The notes under the pieces are model-generated. The model was not told where the DNA came from. It ran no database searches and saw only the letters and a list, made by a program, of their open reading frames with translations. This document shows positions 35,692 to 43,997 of a DNA stretch of 64,000 bases, in pieces. Numbering within the stretch: position 1 is the stretch's first letter; every line of letters starts with the position of its first letter. The DNA is taken from assembly GCA_009782915.1 (NCBI GenBank), contig WRIC01000001.1, forward strand, positions 84,212 to 148,211, in the 5' to 3' direction. This DNA comes from Propionibacteriaceae bacterium. Its GTDB lineage: Bacteria > Actinomycetota > Actinomycetes > Propionibacteriales > Propionibacteriaceae. A program made the position numbers and the translations under genes.

Positions 35692-36195
35692 ATGCCACGA
35701 CCGAAGAACTCCGCTGAGTTGATTGAAGCCGCCACTAGCGAGTACGACAAACTCATGGCTCTGATTGAGTCGCTGACAATTGAACAGAGAGAGGCAGAGT
35801 TTGGTTTTGATGATCGTGATCGTTGTGTACGCGATGTGGTGGCTCATTTGAGCGAGTGGCATTACATGATGAGCAGGTGGTACGACGTGGGCATGAGTGG
35901 CGAGAAACCGGTCATCCCTGCTGAGGGCTACACCTGGCGTACCCTTCCAGCATTGAACCAGAAAATCTGGGTGGAAGCCCAGGAGATACCCCTCGACAAA
36001 GCCATGTCGGAGCTAGAAGAGACCCACGCTGTGATGATGACACTGATCACCCATCATAGTGACGAGGAGTTGTTCGCCAAGAAGTACTACCCCTGGACAG
36101 GATCCACATCACTGGGTGCGTACCTTATTTCATCGACCTCCAGTCACTACGACTGGGCCGTCAAAAAACTGAAGAAAGCCATCAAAACCTGGTGA
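35692..36195 (+). CDS. ClbS/DfsB-family four-helix-bundle protein (DinB-like)
   Basis: This 167-residue protein is taken from ATG 35692 after GAGGGAGGAAG; the longer open frame upstream runs across the antisense of tRNA-Ala and is rejected. MPRPKNSAELIEAATSEYDKLMALIESL is the classical ClbS start, and RCVRDVVAHLSEWHYMMSRWYDVGMSG carries the DinB-like metal-site His. Residues GSTSLGAYLISSTSSHYDWAVKKLKK close the bundle. ClbS hydrolyses the colibactin cyclopropane in E. coli; most homologues have no known substrate. It stands alone. Confidence 0.85.
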   Translation: MPRPKNSAELIEAATSEYDKLMALIESLTIEQREAEFGFDDRDRCVRDVVAHLSEWHYMMSRWYDVGMSGEKPVIPAEGYTWRTLPALNQKIWVEAQEIPLDKAMSELEETHAVMMTLITHHSDEELFAKKYYPWTGSTSLGAYLISSTSSHYDWAVKKLKKAIKTW

Positions 36196-36206
36196 CAATA
36201 CACCTC

Positions 36207-36395
36207 CGTCATTCCGTGCGAAGTCGCGGAATCCAGACTCCACAGTGGTTAAAATGTGATTTCTGGACCCTGCGACTTCGCGCAGGGTGACGGGGAGTGG
36301 GTTGCGTAGGGTGACGGGGAGTGGGTTGCCCAGGGTGACGGGGAGTGGGTTGTGTAGGGTGTCGGGGGTTGGGTTGCGCAGGGTATGTATGGGTG
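36207..36395. repeat. REP/BIME pair with 24-bp tandem extension
   Basis: The forward ATTCCGTG/CGCGGAAT hairpin (36207-36237) and inverted CCCTGCG hairpin (36261-36295) are followed by units of 24 bases (GACGGGGAGTGGGTTGCGTA core; starts 36289, 36313, 36337 and 36361). It fills the convergent gap between the ClbS-like and DUF349 genes. Confidence 0.87.
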
Positions 36396-36416
36396 CAGGG
36401 TGATGGGGGAGGGTTG

Positions 36417-37511
36417 TCACGCTGATTCGCGACCGAGTTTTTCGTCGAGGGTGTGGACCTGGGATTCGAGGTCGCTGAGGCGGATTTTGAGGCGCATCAC
36501 CTCGGCAGCGGCAGACGAGTACGCTCCACCGGCACCCAGAGTGAGAACAACACCTGAACCGTGTGACTTTTTTGCACCAGCTGGGTCGGTGGTGGCCAAC
36601 TTCTGTTCTGCGTGAGCAAGATCAGTTTTGACCTTGGTGATCTGCTGTGAAAGTCGAGCCCTGCGCCCGTACGTACCCTGCTGGCCGGATTCTTTGCGAC
36701 GATCAGGTTCCTTGCGTGCCCAGGTGTAGAACTCCTGGATGACCTCGCGAAATTCCTTACCCAGCGAAGCATTCTTGTCTTTGCCGGAGTATCCCGATTC
36801 CCGAAAAGCGATCTGGATGCGTTTCACCTCGCTGTGCGCGTGCGACAGATCTACCTCACCCACAAGAACCCGTACCTGCTCAATCAGATCCTTTTTCACC
36901 CGCGCTGATTCACGCTGGTCATCGGCAGACTTGGAGCGTTCCTCATTGCGCCGGGCATAGACCTGGTCTTGGGCGGCCTTGAACCTCAACCACAGTGCCT
37001 TGTCATCACTGGCCCGGCCGATTGTTTTCCACGTGGCCATCAGCGATGCCATGGTTTCCACTGATTGGCGAACATCGCTGCGCCCAGCTAGTTCCTCAGC
37101 GGTAGCGATGAGGGATTCTTTGAGTACGGTTGCTTCAGCTGCTTCGGTTTGTCGTTGGTCACGCAGAAGATCCAAGCGGGTAAACAACTGGTCTTGGGCT
37201 AGACGAAATCGCTCCCACAAAGCGTTGTCTTCGGATTTGGTGGTACGACCGGCGAGTTTCCACTGTTCGAGCAGTGCCTTCATTTCGCCGGGGGCTGTTT
37301 TGGCTGGCGAGATCATAGCCACCAGTTCCGCTTGGGCAATGAGTGCTTCTTTGATGGTACGGGTGGCTGCGCGCCCAGTTTCCTTAGGGGAGGGAGTGTC
37401 AGTTGTGTGGGTGTGGATTCTGGATTCTGCGACTTCGCGCAGAATGACCGGGGCGGGGTCTTCGTTGTCGGGTGCGGGTATGACAGTCGGGTTTACTTCA
37501 TCTGGTTCCAT
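36417..37511 (-). CDS. DUF349 domain protein with REP-encoded N-terminal segment
   Basis: This 364-residue protein is taken from the ATG at 37511, which has an AGGAGGTGAG Shine-Dalgarno. It consists of tandem DUF349 helical-hairpin units (LLEQWKLAGRTTKSEDNALWERFRLAQDQLFTR, SLMATWKTIGRASDDKALWLRFKAAQDQVYARR, ESGYSGKDKNASLGKEFREVIQEFY) and a C-terminal coiled coil (AAEVMRLKIRLSDLESQVHTLDEKL). DUF349 proteins are linked to nucleic acid or ribosome functions in other phyla, unproven here. Residues ~20-33 (VILREVAESRIH) are a translated REP element, identical to that in the DUF501 protein. Confidence 0.88.
   Translation of the reverse strand: MEPDEVNPTVIPAPDNEDPAPVILREVAESRIHTHTTDTPSPKETGRAATRTIKEALIAQAELVAMISPAKTAPGEMKALLEQWKLAGRTTKSEDNALWERFRLAQDQLFTRLDLLRDQRQTEAAEATVLKESLIATAEELAGRSDVRQSVETMASLMATWKTIGRASDDKALWLRFKAAQDQVYARRNEERSKSADDQRESARVKKDLIEQVRVLVGEVDLSHAHSEVKRIQIAFRESGYSGKDKNASLGKEFREVIQEFYTWARKEPDRRKESGQQGTYGRRARLSQQITKVKTDLAHAEQKLATTDPAGAKKSHGSGVVLTLGAGGAYSSAAAEVMRLKIRLSDLESQVHTLDEKLGRESA
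37411..37452 (-). repeat. REP hairpin inside the DUF349 gene
   Basis: An ATTCTGCG/CGCAGAAT hairpin with a CGAAGT loop and TCCAGAATCCAC tail, read on the minus strand in frame with the gene as VILREVAESRIH. Confidence 0.88.
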
Positions 37512-37616
37512 AGTTCTCACCTCCTGAACTGGGTCTCCCGGTAGTTTACTCATGTGGGTGGAAAACATTGCCTAAACCCTTGCCAGACCTACTAGGTGTT
37601 TCGGTAAGGTGGGGGG

Positions 37617-38321
37617 GTGGCATCTACAACTTTGAGTGTGCACCAGAAGGCGTTTCGCTCCACAGTGACCAGGAAGGTCGTCATGGCCTTCACAGGGCTT
37701 GTGTTGATCTTCTTCCTTCTCATGCACATGTTTGGCAACCTGAAGGTTTTTGTTGGCCAAGAGGCGTACAACTTTTACGCCGGCTGGTTGAAAGCAGAAG
37801 TCCTTTATCCGATTCTTCCCCACGGGTGGTTTATCTGGATCTTCAGGGTCTTCCTTCTCACCTGCCTTGTTCTCCATGTTTATTGCATGGCGACACTGTG
37901 GGCGGCAAGCCTGAGAGGTCGAGGCTCCAGCTACGTCCGCACGAACCGTAGGCAGCAAACCTGGTCGAGTAAGTTCATGAGATGGCTGGGTTTGACCCTG
38001 GCCACCTTGCTGCTGCTTCACTTGCTGATGTTCACTATTGGTGGAGTGACTTTTGGTGCTTTCGAGTTCGTGGCTCATGATCCGTACTCTATGTTTATTG
38101 GCGCCTTCTCGCAGTGGTGGATTGTTCTCATCTACGCGATCTTCGTGGGTGCTGTGTGTATGCACGTACGCCACGGGTTCTATTCGGCGTTCACCACCTT
38201 GGGTATCAATGTTGGCCCTGGTGCCCGCCAGACACTTAATGTTCTTGCCTACTTCGTGGCTGGTTTGCTCTTTGCGGGCTTCATTCTTCCCCCCTTGGGC
38301 GTACTACTAGGAATGGTGTGA
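37617..38321 (+). CDS. sdhC: Succinate dehydrogenase cytochrome b558 subunit
   Basis: This 234-residue membrane protein has five hydrophobic helices. Histidines in the helices ([33 protein letters not shown]) provide the two heme b ligand pairs of the single-subunit, diheme b558 type, as in Bacillus SdhC. It anchors SdhAB and passes electrons to menaquinone. The GTG start at 37617 follows GTAAGGTGGGGGG. The stop lies 2 bases before the sdhA ATG. Confidence 0.93.
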   Translation: MASTTLSVHQKAFRSTVTRKVVMAFTGLVLIFFLLMHMFGNLKVFVGQEAYNFYAGWLKAEVLYPILPHGWFIWIFRVFLLTCLVLHVYCMATLWAASLRGRGSSYVRTNRRQQTWSSKFMRWLGLTLATLLLLHLLMFTIGGVTFGAFEFVAHDPYSMFIGAFSQWWIVLIYAIFVGAVCMHVRHGFYSAFTTLGINVGPGARQTLNVLAYFVAGLLFAGFILPPLGVLLGMV

Positions 38322-38323
38322 TC

Positions 38324-40333
38324 ATGGCTGCAACAGTGAAAAAATCCGCGAAGTCATACTTCAGCGTTGGCGAGGAGATTCAAGACACGAAGGCTCCCGC
38401 TGGTCCTATCGACAAGAAGTGGGAGACCCGCAAGTTTGAAGCCAAACTCGTCAACCCTGCTAACCGTCGCAAGTTGACGGTCATCATTGTGGGTACGGGG
38501 TTGGCTGGCGCTTCAGCTGGTGCGACCCTGGGTGAGGCGGGCTACAACGTCCACAGCTTCTGTTTCCAGGACAGCCCGCGGCGCGCACATTCGATCGCTG
38601 CCCAAGGTGGCATCAACGCGGCCAAGAATTACCGCAACGACAACGACTCGGTTCACCGGTTGTTCTATGACACAGTCAAGGGTGGCGACTATCGCGCCCG
38701 CGAAACCAATGTGCACCGTTTGGCTGAGATTTCTGCTGGAATCATCGACCAGTGCGTCGCCCAGGGTGTTCCTTTTGCCCGCGAGTACGGTGGGTTGCTG
38801 GACACGCGCTCTTTTGGTGGGGTGCAGGTGCAGCGTACCTTCTATGCTCGTGGTCAAACCGGTCAGCAACTACTCATCGGCGCCTATCAGGCGTTGCAAC
38901 GCCAGGTGGCTGCCGGGACAGTGACCATGCATGCTCGCCACGAGATGCTGGAGGTGATCATCCATGATGGTCGTGCCCGGGGGATCGTCACCCGTGATTT
39001 GATTTCTGGCGAGATCGAGACCTGGTACGCCGATGCGGTGGTTCTGGCTTCTGGTGGGTACGGCAATGTGTTCTTCCTGTCGACCAATGCGATGGGTTCG
39101 AATGTGACCGCCTCCTGGAGGGCACACCGCAAGGGTGCGTACTTTGGAAATCCCTGCTACACCCAAATCCATCCGACCTGTATCCCTGTGACCGGTGAAC
39201 ATCAATCCAAGCTGACCTTGATGAGTGAGTCGCTACGCAACGATGGTCGCATCTGGGTTCCCAAGAATCCGGCGGATGCCGAGAAGGACCCGCGTACCAT
39301 CCCTGAAGATGAACGCGACTACTATCTGGAGAGGATTTATCCCTCCTTCGGCAACCTTGTTCCTCGTGATATTGCTTCGCGCCAAGCGAAATACATGTGT
39401 GATGAGGGGCGCGGTGTGGGTCCTGCAATCGCAGAAACCGACCACGCTACTGGTGAAACCGTGGAACGCCGTCGTGGTGTCTACCTTGATTTCGCTGATG
39501 CTATTGGTCGTTTGGGCCAGAAGGCGATCGCCACCAAGTACGGCAACCTGTTCGACATGTATCGGCAGATCACTGGTGAGAATCCCTATGAGACACCGAT
39601 GAGAATCTATCCGGCTGTTCACTACGTGATGGGTGGGCTCTGGGTTGACTATGATCTGATGAGTTCGATTACTGGACTGTATGTCGCAGGTGAAGCCAAC
39701 TTCTCTGATCACGGAGCTAACCGTTTAGGAGCTTCGGCTCTCATGCAGGGGCTTTCGGACGGGTATTTTGTGTTGCCCAATGTCATCAACGACTATTTAG
39801 CTACTGGCCCCTTCGAAGAGATCGATGATTCAACACCGGCGGTTGCTGAGGCTTTGGCTGATGCCAAGGGTCGCATCGAGAAACTACTGTCTATCCAAGG
39901 TGAGCGTTCCGTGGATTCCTTCCACCGCGAACTGGGTTCGATCATGTGGGAGTACTGCGGAATGGAACGTACCGAAGCTGGACTGATCACTGCGATTGAA
40001 AGAATCAGGGCCCTGCGTCAAGAATTCTGGTCCAATGTTCGGGTTCTCGGTGTCAACGAAGATTTCAACCAGGCTCTGGAGCGTGCTGGCCGTGTGGCTG
40101 ATCTCATTGATCTGGGTGAACTCATGTGTGTGGATGCCTTGCATCGTCGCGAATCCTGTGGTGGACACTTCCGTGGAGAATCACAGACCGATGATGGTGA
40201 GGCCCTGCGCCATGATGATGAATTTGCCTATGTCGCAGCCTGGGAGTTCGCCGGGGAAGGACAAAGCCCCATACTGCATAAGGAGCCTCTGGTCTATGAG
40301 GCAATCGAGCTGAAGCAACGGAGTTACAAGTGA
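38324..40333 (+). CDS. sdhA: Succinate dehydrogenase/fumarate reductase flavoprotein subunit
   Basis: From ATG 38324 (TAGGAATGG upstream) the protein has 669 residues; GTG 38318, overlapping the sdhC stop, is an alternative. The Rossmann [22 protein letters not shown], the FAD-linking His region [17 protein letters not shown], active-site Arg/His segments ([34 protein letters not shown]) and the capping domain are present. It oxidises succinate to fumarate in the TCA cycle, or the reverse in fermentation. The stop overlaps the sdhB GTG by 4 bases. Confidence 0.95.
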   Translation: MAATVKKSAKSYFSVGEEIQDTKAPAGPIDKKWETRKFEAKLVNPANRRKLTVIIVGTGLAGASAGATLGEAGYNVHSFCFQDSPRRAHSIAAQGGINAAKNYRNDNDSVHRLFYDTVKGGDYRARETNVHRLAEISAGIIDQCVAQGVPFAREYGGLLDTRSFGGVQVQRTFYARGQTGQQLLIGAYQALQRQVAAGTVTMHARHEMLEVIIHDGRARGIVTRDLISGEIETWYADAVVLASGGYGNVFFLSTNAMGSNVTASWRAHRKGAYFGNPCYTQIHPTCIPVTGEHQSKLTLMSESLRNDGRIWVPKNPADAEKDPRTIPEDERDYYLERIYPSFGNLVPRDIASRQAKYMCDEGRGVGPAIAETDHATGETVERRRGVYLDFADAIGRLGQKAIATKYGNLFDMYRQITGENPYETPMRIYPAVHYVMGGLWVDYDLMSSITGLYVAGEANFSDHGANRLGASALMQGLSDGYFVLPNVINDYLATGPFEEIDDSTPAVAEALADAKGRIEKLLSIQGERSVDSFHRELGSIMWEYCGMERTEAGLITAIERIRALRQEFWSNVRVLGVNEDFNQALERAGRVADLIDLGELMCVDALHRRESCGGHFRGESQTDDGEALRHDDEFAYVAAWEFAGEGQSPILHKEPLVYEAIELKQRSYK

Positions 40334-41100
40334 AAATCACACTGAAAGTTTGGCGCCAAGCCAACAAGGACGCTGCTGGGTCGATGGTGACCTACCAGCT
40401 TGATGGCGTCTCCGAGAACTCTTCCTTCTTGGAGATGCTTGATATGCTCAATGAGCAATTGACCTCACAAAACCAGGAACCGGTTGCCTTCGACTATGAC
40501 TGCCGTGAAGGTATCTGTGGGATGTGTGGGATCGTGATCAATGGTTCGGCTCATGGTCGCTATGAATCAGATGTTGCCACCACCACCTGCCAGTTGCATA
40601 TGCGTAGCTTCCGTGATGGCGACGTGATTGAGGTGGAACCGTGGCGTACGGGGGCTTTCCCTGTGGTCAAGGACCTAGTGGTTGATCGCTCAGCCTTTGA
40701 TCGGATCATCCAAGCTGGTGGTTTCATCTCGGTGAACACTGGTTCTGCCCCTGAAGCCCACTCCACTCCAGCGCCGAAGAGGCAAGCTGATCGTGCCTTC
40801 GATGTGGCCACCTGCATTGGTTGCGGGGCTTGCGTGGCGGCCTGTCCTAATGGTGCTGGCATGCTGTTCACCTCAGCGAAGATCACCCACCTAGCGAACC
40901 TCCCCCAGGGCCAACCCGAGCGTCGCTTGCGTGTGAAAGCAATGATCGCAGCCCACGACGAGAACGGTTTCGGCGGATGCCAAAACGTCGGCGAGTGTGC
41001 CTCGGTATGCCCCAAGGAAATCCCCTTGGAGTCCATCGCCCAGCTGAACCGAGACCTGATCGCCTCCATGTTCCGCGGTGACGGCAAATCCACCGACTAG
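40330..41100 (+). CDS. sdhB: Succinate dehydrogenase/fumarate reductase iron-sulfur subunit
   Basis: This 256-residue protein carries three Fe-S centres. The [2Fe-2S] ligands are in [16 protein letters not shown]. The [4Fe-4S] and [3Fe-4S] clusters come from [16 protein letters not shown] and [20 protein letters not shown]. It transfers electrons from SdhA to the SdhC hemes. Its GTG start overlaps the sdhA stop (GTGA). It is the last gene of sdhCAB and is followed by 540 bp of repeats. Confidence 0.95.
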   Translation: MKITLKVWRQANKDAAGSMVTYQLDGVSENSSFLEMLDMLNEQLTSQNQEPVAFDYDCREGICGMCGIVINGSAHGRYESDVATTTCQLHMRSFRDGDVIEVEPWRTGAFPVVKDLVVDRSAFDRIIQAGGFISVNTGSAPEAHSTPAPKRQADRAFDVATCIGCGACVAACPNGAGMLFTSAKITHLANLPQGQPERRLRVKAMIAAHDENGFGGCQNVGECASVCPKEIPLESIAQLNRDLIASMFRGDGKSTD

Positions 41101-41110
41101 ATGACAATAA

Positions 41111-41134
41111 GGGGACGGGGCGTTTGTCACATTC
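41111..41134 (+). repeat. Family-2 single end
   Basis: A lone copy of GGGGACGGGGCGTTTGTCAC + ATTC, identical to the terminal repeat of the element that follows 12 bases later. Confidence 0.85.
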
Positions 41135-41146
41135 CCTCGACAATAA

Positions 41147-41268
41147 GGGGACGGGGCGTTTGTCACATTCCCTCCACCCCATCGCGACCCTAGACGTTGA
41201 AATACGTCTGGGAAATACGTCTGGTCGAACAACATTTGTTGTCTGAATGTGCCAAACGCCCCGTCCGC
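41147..41268 (+). mobile_element. MITE-like element, copy 1 (122 bp)
   Basis: The left terminal repeat 41147-41170 and right terminal repeat 41245-41268 are 24-base inverted repeats (two mismatches). The interior is the reverse complement of the copy at 47461-47569 with few differences, plus one 13-base duplication (AAATACGTCTGGG). It encodes no protein; no transposase of any kind is visible in the window. Confidence 0.8.
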
Positions 41269-41281
41269 TTGCGCCAAACTC

Positions 41282-41370
41282 TGTCACCCTGCGCGAAGTC
41301 GCAGGGTCCAGAAATCACATTTCAACCACTGTGGAGTCTGGATTCCGTGACTTTGCACGGAATGACGGGG
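41282..41370. repeat. REP/BIME hairpin pair
   Basis: The forward CCCTGCG/CGCAGGG hairpin is followed by TCCAGAAATCACATTTCAAC and the inverted ATTCCGTG/CACGGAAT-type hairpin ending TGACGGGG. Confidence 0.88.
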
Positions 41371-41381
41371 GTGTGATTGTG

Positions 41382-41512
41382 TGACAAGCGGGGACGGTAC
41401 TGTTTTGTCACACCGCCGGAACACAAAAAGGACCGTCCCCTTGTGTTCCTGAATGTGACAAACGCCCCGTCCCCTTTGGCACTGAATGTGACAAACGCCC
41501 CGTCCCCTTTGG
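41382..41512. repeat. Family-2 ends in mixed orientation
   Basis: TGACAAGCGGGGACGGTACT...TTTTGTCACA, then GGAACACAAAAAGGACCGTC... and two direct copies of GAATGTGACAAACGCCCCGT + CCCCTTTGGC (41452 and 41485). 41513-41639 is the probable rplS leader with a small CCCCTG/CAGGGG hairpin (41565-41579). Confidence 0.8.
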
Positions 41513-41639
41513 CTAATTGGCGTGAGTTGGTGTGCTGTGGCAGAATTGGGGATTGCGCTTTGGGCCCCTGCCACAGGGGGGTAGCCGAGAGTGCATCTGA
41601 GACACCACACACTGGTGACCTGTGGCACCTGGAGGAAAC

Positions 41640-42002
41640 ATGAACCCACTCATTCAAGAAATCAATGCCGAGTCCCTGCGTGACGATTACCCAGATTTTC
41701 GCCCCGGCGACACAGTCAAGGTTCATGTGAAGGTTGTTGAAGGAAACCGCTCACGCATTCAGGTGTTTGCTGGTGCTGTGATCGCTCGAACAGGTTCCGG
41801 CATCCAAGAAGCCTTCACCGTACGCAAGGTGTCCATGGGGGTTGGTGTGGAACGTACCTTCCCACTGCATTCACCCATCATCGACAAGATCGAGGTGGAG
41901 CGCCGCGGTGATGTACGCCGTGCCAAGCTCTACTATCTGCGTGGGCTTCGAGGCAAGAAAGCCAAGATCAAAGAGAAGCGTTTCGCCCCCAATGCCGACT
42001 GA
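41640..42002 (+). CDS. rplS: 50S ribosomal protein L19
   Basis: The protein has 120 residues from ATG 41640 (GGAGGAAAC upstream). Typical L19 segments are [71 protein letters not shown] runs. It sits at the subunit interface of the ribosome. The lepB start overlaps its 3' end by 11 bases. It opens the conserved rplS-lepB-rnhB-DUF2469 group. Confidence 0.96.
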   Translation: MNPLIQEINAESLRDDYPDFRPGDTVKVHVKVVEGNRSRIQVFAGAVIARTGSGIQEAFTVRKVSMGVGVERTFPLHSPIIDKIEVERRGDVRRAKLYYLRGLRGKKAKIKEKRFAPNAD

Positions 42003-42777
42003 AGAAGATGAGCCCACAGTGGCCCAGGATGATACTGTCGAAGAACAGTCAACTCCCCCCAAGCGTACTCGCCCCTGGTGGCTGAGAACCCTGCAATGGG
42101 TGGGTGAACTGCTGATCTATCTGGTCATTGCCCTGATTGTGGTGAGCCTGATCAGAGTTTTCCTCCTGCAAAACTATGTTGTCCCATCAGGGTCCATGGA
42201 GAACACTCTGCAAGTCGACGACATGATCCTTGCCTGGAAACCAGTCCAACCCCACCGTGGCGACATTGTTGTTTTCCGCGACGACATGGATTGGCTACCA
42301 CCCATGGGTACAACTGATGCCTCCCCCTTGAAAAGGCTCCTCGCTTGGGGAAGACTGTTGCCACCGCTCGATGAACAATACTTGGTTAAAAGGGTTATTG
42401 GTCTCGAGGGCGACATGGTCGAATGTTGCGATCCACAGGGCAGAATCATGGTCAATGGGTACGCGGTTGATGAACCCTATCTGCTCTACAACCGAGCCGA
42501 CGTGGCCCTGAAACCCTTCCATGCAGTTGTTCCCGAGGGTCGCATGTTTGTCATGGGGGACCACCGTGATGGCTCCAAGGATTCCCGTTTTATCTTGTGT
42601 GCTGAGGAACAGAGTCGAGCTATGCCCAAAGTGGCTTCCGTTCAGGGAAGAGTGTTCTCCATTCTCAGACCTATTGCCCACTTCCGTACCTTCTCCTCAT
42701 CAGAAGCGTACGCGGGTGTTCCCCCGCCTAGTGGGAGCCCTCCGTCTTTGGCCTCTGCCCCCTGGGAATGCCCCTAG
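41992..42777 (+). CDS. lepB: Signal peptidase I
   Basis: This 261-residue protein is taken from ATG 41992; the upstream frame is antiphase rplS sequence. An acidic cytoplasmic N-terminus precedes one membrane helix ([20 protein letters not shown]). The catalytic Ser lies in [11 protein letters not shown] and the Lys in [23 protein letters not shown] is box E. It cleaves Sec and Tat signal peptides outside the membrane. This is the P-type Ser-Lys enzyme, distinct from the SipW-type peptidase at 62544. The rnhB ATG follows 3 bases after the stop. Confidence 0.93.
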   Translation: MPTEEDEPTVAQDDTVEEQSTPPKRTRPWWLRTLQWVGELLIYLVIALIVVSLIRVFLLQNYVVPSGSMENTLQVDDMILAWKPVQPHRGDIVVFRDDMDWLPPMGTTDASPLKRLLAWGRLLPPLDEQYLVKRVIGLEGDMVECCDPQGRIMVNGYAVDEPYLLYNRADVALKPFHAVVPEGRMFVMGDHRDGSKDSRFILCAEEQSRAMPKVASVQGRVFSILRPIAHFRTFSSSEAYAGVPPPSGSPPSLASAPWECP

Positions 42778-42780
42778 CTG

Positions 42781-43389
42781 ATGTACGACGACATGCTCAT
42801 AGCCGGTGGCCTTGGACCTGTCGCAGGGGTGGATGAGGCTGGACGTGGTGCCTGCGCGGGACCGCTGGTCGCCGTGGCGGTGATTCTTCCGCCCGAGAGC
42901 TTCGACACCTCCCAACTCGATGATTCGAAGAATCTTAGTGAAACCCAGCGTGAGAGACTCTATCCGATCATCATGGATGGAGCCCTGGCGGTCAGCCAGG
43001 TCATCATCGAAGCTGGTGACTGTGACACTTGGGGAATCCAACTCGCCAATCTGCAGGCTCTGCGCCGAGCCGTGGAAGGCCTCGCTGTCACACCTGGTTT
43101 TGTGCTCACTGACGGATTTCGGGTCCCTGGTTTGACCGTGCCCAACCTGGGGATGTGGAAGGGGGACAGGCTGTCGGCGAGTGTCTCAGCGGCCTCCATC
43201 ATCGCCAAGGTCACCCGCGACCGGATCATGGACGATCTGGACCGCGCGTACCCCCTCTACCAGTTCGCAAAACATAAGGGGTACGCCACCGCACTCCACC
43301 AGCAAATCTTGGACACTCACGGCCCATGCCCCCAACATCGCTTCAGTTACCGTAATGTAGCCCGTACGACCACCCAGGAGGAACCATGA
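42781..43389 (+). CDS. rnhB: Ribonuclease HII
   Basis: This 202-residue protein has AGVDEAGRGACAGPLVAVAVIL with the DE metal ligands, DSKNLSETQRERLY, FVLTDGFRVPG (catalytic Asp) and SAASIIAKVTRDRIM. It removes ribonucleotides and RNA primers from DNA. It is tightly packed between lepB (3-bp gap) and the DUF2469 gene (ATGA overlap). Confidence 0.95.
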   Translation: MYDDMLIAGGLGPVAGVDEAGRGACAGPLVAVAVILPPESFDTSQLDDSKNLSETQRERLYPIIMDGALAVSQVIIEAGDCDTWGIQLANLQALRRAVEGLAVTPGFVLTDGFRVPGLTVPNLGMWKGDRLSASVSAASIIAKVTRDRIMDDLDRAYPLYQFAKHKGYATALHQQILDTHGPCPQHRFSYRNVARTTTQEEP

Positions 43390-43697
43390 GCGCAGAAGAA
43401 CTAGAAACCTACGAAGCTGAGCTTGAGCTTGCCATCTACCGCGAATACAAGGATGTGGTGGGTATCTTCAAGTGGGCGGTTGAAACAGAGCGCCGCTTTT
43501 ATCTGTGTAATAAAGTCGATTTGAAGGTACGCACTGAAGGTGGGGATATTTTCTATGAGGTTTCTATGGAGGACGCATGGGTGTGGGATATGTACCGCCC
43601 AGCCCGTTTCGTCAAAACCGCAAAAGCCCTAACTTTCCGTGACGTCGCCATTGAGGAGATCGCCCACAGCGAGTTGCAGGTCCCCGAATCTGAGTGA
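43386..43697 (+). CDS. DUF2469 family protein
   Basis: This 103-residue protein matches the actinobacterial DUF2469 family: MSAEELETYEAELELAIYREYKDVVGIFKWAVETERRFYL then CNKVDLKVR and AWVWDMYRPARFVK. The family is invariably found after rnhB in actinobacteria and has no assigned function. It is the last gene of the group here; the usual next genes (yraN, comM, dprA) appear only at 51.2 kb. Confidence 0.93.
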   Translation: MSAEELETYEAELELAIYREYKDVVGIFKWAVETERRFYLCNKVDLKVRTEGGDIFYEVSMEDAWVWDMYRPARFVKTAKALTFRDVAIEEIAHSELQVPESE

Positions 43698-43736
43698 TTC
43701 TCCCAAGACAGTTCACCGTGTGTCCCCCCGCATTCC

Positions 43737-43985
43737 CCGTCTCCCTGCGCGTCTCATCCCGTCTCCCTGTGCGTCTCATCCCGTCTCCCTGTGCGTCTCA
43801 TCCCGTCTCCCTGCGCGAAGTCGCAGGGTCCAGACTGCCCAGTTGTATAGCTGTGGAGTCTGGATTCCGTGACTTCGCACGGAATGACGGGGTGAGAGGA
43901 GTGCGGAATGACGGGGTGGGAGGAGTGCGGAATGACGGGGTGAGAGGAGTGCGGAATGACGGGGTTGAGTGCGGAATGAAGCAGG
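43737..43985. repeat. REP/BIME pair with tandem arrays on both sides
   Basis: On the left are four 22-base units (CCGTCTCCCTGTGCGTCTCA core; starts 43738, 43760, 43782 and 43804) running into a CCCTGCG hairpin. An inverted ATTCCGTG/CACGGAAT hairpin ends near 43890. On the right, 24-base units follow (GACGGGGTGAGAGGAGTGCG core; 43886, 43910, 43934 and 43958). Both flanks repeat the outer half of the adjacent hairpin. Confidence 0.9.
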
Positions 43986-43997
43986 GAGGGCAGTGAC

